DNA of 64,000 bases from Candidatus Cloacimonas sp. (GTDB lineage: Bacteria > Cloacimonadota > Cloacimonadia > Cloacimonadales > Cloacimonadaceae). Every line of letters begins with the position of its first letter. Position 1 is the stretch's first letter. The notes under the pieces were generated by a model that saw nothing but the letters and a program-made list of their open reading frames with translations, ran no database searches and had not been told where the DNA came from. Shown here one piece after another: positions 62,289 to 64,000 of the stretch. A program made the translations under genes and the position numbers. The DNA lies in assembly GCA_023227825.1 (NCBI GenBank), contig JALOCJ010000002.1, positions 248,001 to 312,000 on the forward strand, in the 5' to 3' direction.

Positions 62289-64000
62289 ATGAAAAGGCAT
62301 ATACTGTTTTTACTGCTTGTTCTTGCTTTTATGGCTTTGTATGCCAATGAACGAGTTCCCGTTTACAATTCACAATTCCTAGTATTTGATAAAAAAGGAT
62401 TAACTTTGCCTGACGGGGATATGATTTTTTTCACCAGCGCCACCAATGAAAATGAAATTGATATTGTGATGACCAGAGTAACTGTTACCGGCGAAGATGT
62501 TATATCCCAATCGTTTAACATAGCCAATACTGCCGGTGAAGAATATCTGGTGGATTTGATTTTAAGCTCGGACGGCTGTATAATTTATACCTATAATTTC
62601 CTGTTCCCAGAAACCGAAAGCTATGACTATGCTTTATATATTCAAAAGGTCTCGCTAACCGGTCAACCCTTATGGGGTGAAATGGGAATTAATGTTACCC
62701 GCGAGTTTAGTAATTATAAACTGACAGCCAATATGTTGGGAGGAGCATATCTATTGCGATATTGCTATGCATATACTGATGAAAATACACTTTTTGGCTG
62801 GAATTTTGACGCTCAAGGAAATAATCTTTGGCAAACGGAAACAATTTATCAAATGCCATCCTCCTATAGTTTGTACCTATCCGATGCCCTTTGCGATCAG
62901 GCAGGAAATATTATTATTAATATGTTCGAGCGCGTTTCTTCAGATAGTTATTTGTATAGCCATTTAGTTAAACTTTCTCCTCAGGGAACTGTTCTCGGCA
63001 ACGATCCTTTGGTTACGCAAAATCAATTTGCAGGTGCTTATAACCTGTATGGCGATCCAACCGGAAACTATGTTCTATGGAAATCTGCTCATTCCAGTTT
63101 ATCTTTGCAAAAAATGGATGCCTCAGGGAATCTGCTTTTGCCGGAAACAGTTTCTTATCCGCTTAGTGAAAGCGCGAATACTCTTCATCTGGGATTTTGT
63201 TCAGAGGGCAGCTTATATTATTTTGAATTGAGAAATTATCCTTTATTTCCCTTGCTCTATAAATTAAATCCAAATTTACAGCCAGGTTGGTCTGCCCCTG
63301 TGGAAATTCCTTTTTACTGGAATGATTATATCAGTTCTTGTGGAATTGCCAGTAATAATTCTCTTTATCTGGCTTATATTGACTTTTTGGGTTCTGTAAA
63401 TAGCGTTGACAATTGTGCTACAATGCTTACTTGCATTAATTCTGCTGATGGCAGTTTTGCTGTTCCGGTTACTTGTGTTTCCAATCAAATCTTTCATAAG
63501 GAAGCAGCTAAAATTTTAATTTCTACCGATAAAGCTCTGGTATTATGGTATGATTTTACGAACGGAAATTTTGCAGTTAGAGGTCAACTGGTTAATCTTG
63601 CCGGAACAGTTTTACTGGAACCGGAAGGTAGAACTTTCCAATATAAACGCTCTGGTTCTGTGTTTAACTACAGGGCTGTTGATCTACCTGTGGGTTCTTG
63701 CTATGTTTATGATCTCAAAAATTTATACGGCAGACTGAAACTCTACTGCCAAATTTGTGATGATAACCTTTCTTTTTTACTTGGAGAAGATGGAATTGAA
63801 CTAAATCCCGATTCCAACGATGCAGAATTGTTAAAAGCCATTATTAAAACACCGGAAAATCAGGTGGGAATTCTTTATCTTAGCCAAAACGCTCAGGATG
63901 TATTAAATTTATATTATCAGGTGATAGATAATAACGGCTTATGCTTATTGCCCGGAAAAGGTATCTTGCTTAAAGAAGCGGTAACGGATCAATCTTATAA
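62289..64000 (+). CDS. Secreted repeat protein, 5' part only (runs off the window)
   Basis: The frame from the ATG at 62289 is open to the window end (about 570 codons), with GAAGGTAAC just upstream. The product begins with a signal peptide (MKRHILFLLLVLAFMALYA). Beta-rich units follow, such as 'YIQKVSLTGQPLWGEMG', 'LVKLSPQGTVLG' and 'LQKMDASGNLLLP', the same style as in the 1008-residue protein at 1645-4671. A C-terminal sorting domain is expected beyond the window, but cannot be seen. A related exported protein family is therefore present at both ends of this window. Confidence 0.85.
   Translation, partial: MKRHILFLLLVLAFMALYANERVPVYNSQFLVFDKKGLTLPDGDMIFFTSATNENEIDIVMTRVTVTGEDVISQSFNIANTAGEEYLVDLILSSDGCIIYTYNFLFPETESYDYALYIQKVSLTGQPLWGEMGINVTREFSNYKLTANMLGGAYLLRYCYAYTDENTLFGWNFDAQGNNLWQTETIYQMPSSYSLYLSDALCDQAGNIIINMFERVSSDSYLYSHLVKLSPQGTVLGNDPLVTQNQFAGAYNLYGDPTGNYVLWKSAHSSLSLQKMDASGNLLLPETVSYPLSESANTLHLGFCSEGSLYYFELRNYPLFPLLYKLNPNLQPGWSAPVEIPFYWNDYISSCGIASNNSLYLAYIDFLGSVNSVDNCATMLTCINSADGSFAVPVTCVSNQIFHKEAAKILISTDKALVLWYDFTNGNFAVRGQLVNLAGTVLLEPEGRTFQYKRSGSVFNYRAVDLPVGSCYVYDLKNLYGRLKLYCQICDDNLSFLLGEDGIELNPDSNDAELLKAIIKTPENQVGILYLSQNAQDVLNLYYQVIDNNGLCLLPGKGILLKEAVTDQSY

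Overview
This looks like a chromosomal segment of a member of Cloacimonadota ('Candidatus Cloacimonas'-like). The evidence is low GC, a mixed Bacteroidetes/Gram-negative gene repertoire, secreted proteins ending in the 'YPNPFNPET' FlgD-like/type IX sorting domain, and lipoproteins with a Gram-negative lipobox. The assignment is inference from gene content; no rRNA or tRNA gene was found in the window to anchor it.

Layout. 0-1.3 kb: the tail of a gene (probably prmC) and murA. 1.6-4.7 kb: a large secreted repeat protein on the minus strand. 5.1-12.5 kb: a compact plus-strand housekeeping run: prs, L25, pth, rpsF, ssb, rpsR, a DUF2232-like membrane protein, rplI, a small membrane protein, a DUF721/DciA-like protein, rpe and ffh. 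12.5-13.8 kb: a gene-free block with a ~480-bp dispersed repeat, two facing arrays of 33-bp hairpin units, and a terminator-like hairpin. 13.86-25.4 kb: a catabolic cluster of oxamate carbamoyltransferase-like subunits (AllH, AllF/FdrA, AllG), a cyclase-family metallohydrolase, a GNAT protein, a three-subunit xanthine-dehydrogenase-family molybdoenzyme, a family III CoA-transferase and an amidase. It reads as anaerobic breakdown of an N-heterocycle or ureide with carbamoyl phosphate recovery, but the substrate is not evident.

26.1-35.5 kb (minus strand): an ABC ATPase and a ThiY/NMT1-type binding lipoprotein with no permease beside them, a XerD-like recombinase, guaB, a TPR protein and a large DUF4175-like coiled-coil membrane protein. 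36.1-40.9 kb: an AsnB with two N-terminal insertions, a LEA14-like lipoprotein, and an exported protein with acidic Ca-binding-type repeats behind a clear promoter. 40.9-46.3 kb (minus strand): manA and a polysaccharide O-acetylation set (MBOAT plus two SGNH proteins). 46.5-50.3 kb: a TonB-C-like lipoprotein, prfB with its programmed +1 frameshift, uppS and cdsA. 50.3-52.1 kb: a second sorting-domain protein. 52.2-60.7 kb: surface glycan genes (two GT4-like, GT9, Wzx flippase, GT2, epimerase, WlbA-like dehydrogenase). 61.4-62.1 kb: a peroxiredoxin and terminator. 62.3 kb to the window end: an open-ended secreted protein resembling the one at 1.6-4.7 kb.

The least explained material is non-coding. 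One long repeat family (at about 1.4, 12.7, 25.4, 35.7, 47.1 and 60.9 kb) is centred on a palindrome of 'CTTTAACGA' units. A second, shorter family with inverted ends lies at 26.0, 46.3 and 47.5 kb and perhaps 57.2 kb. A third is a hairpin module whose stem sequence changes while a TCCT/TCCC loop stays fixed. The catabolic cluster and the hairpin module are the best candidates for something undescribed.
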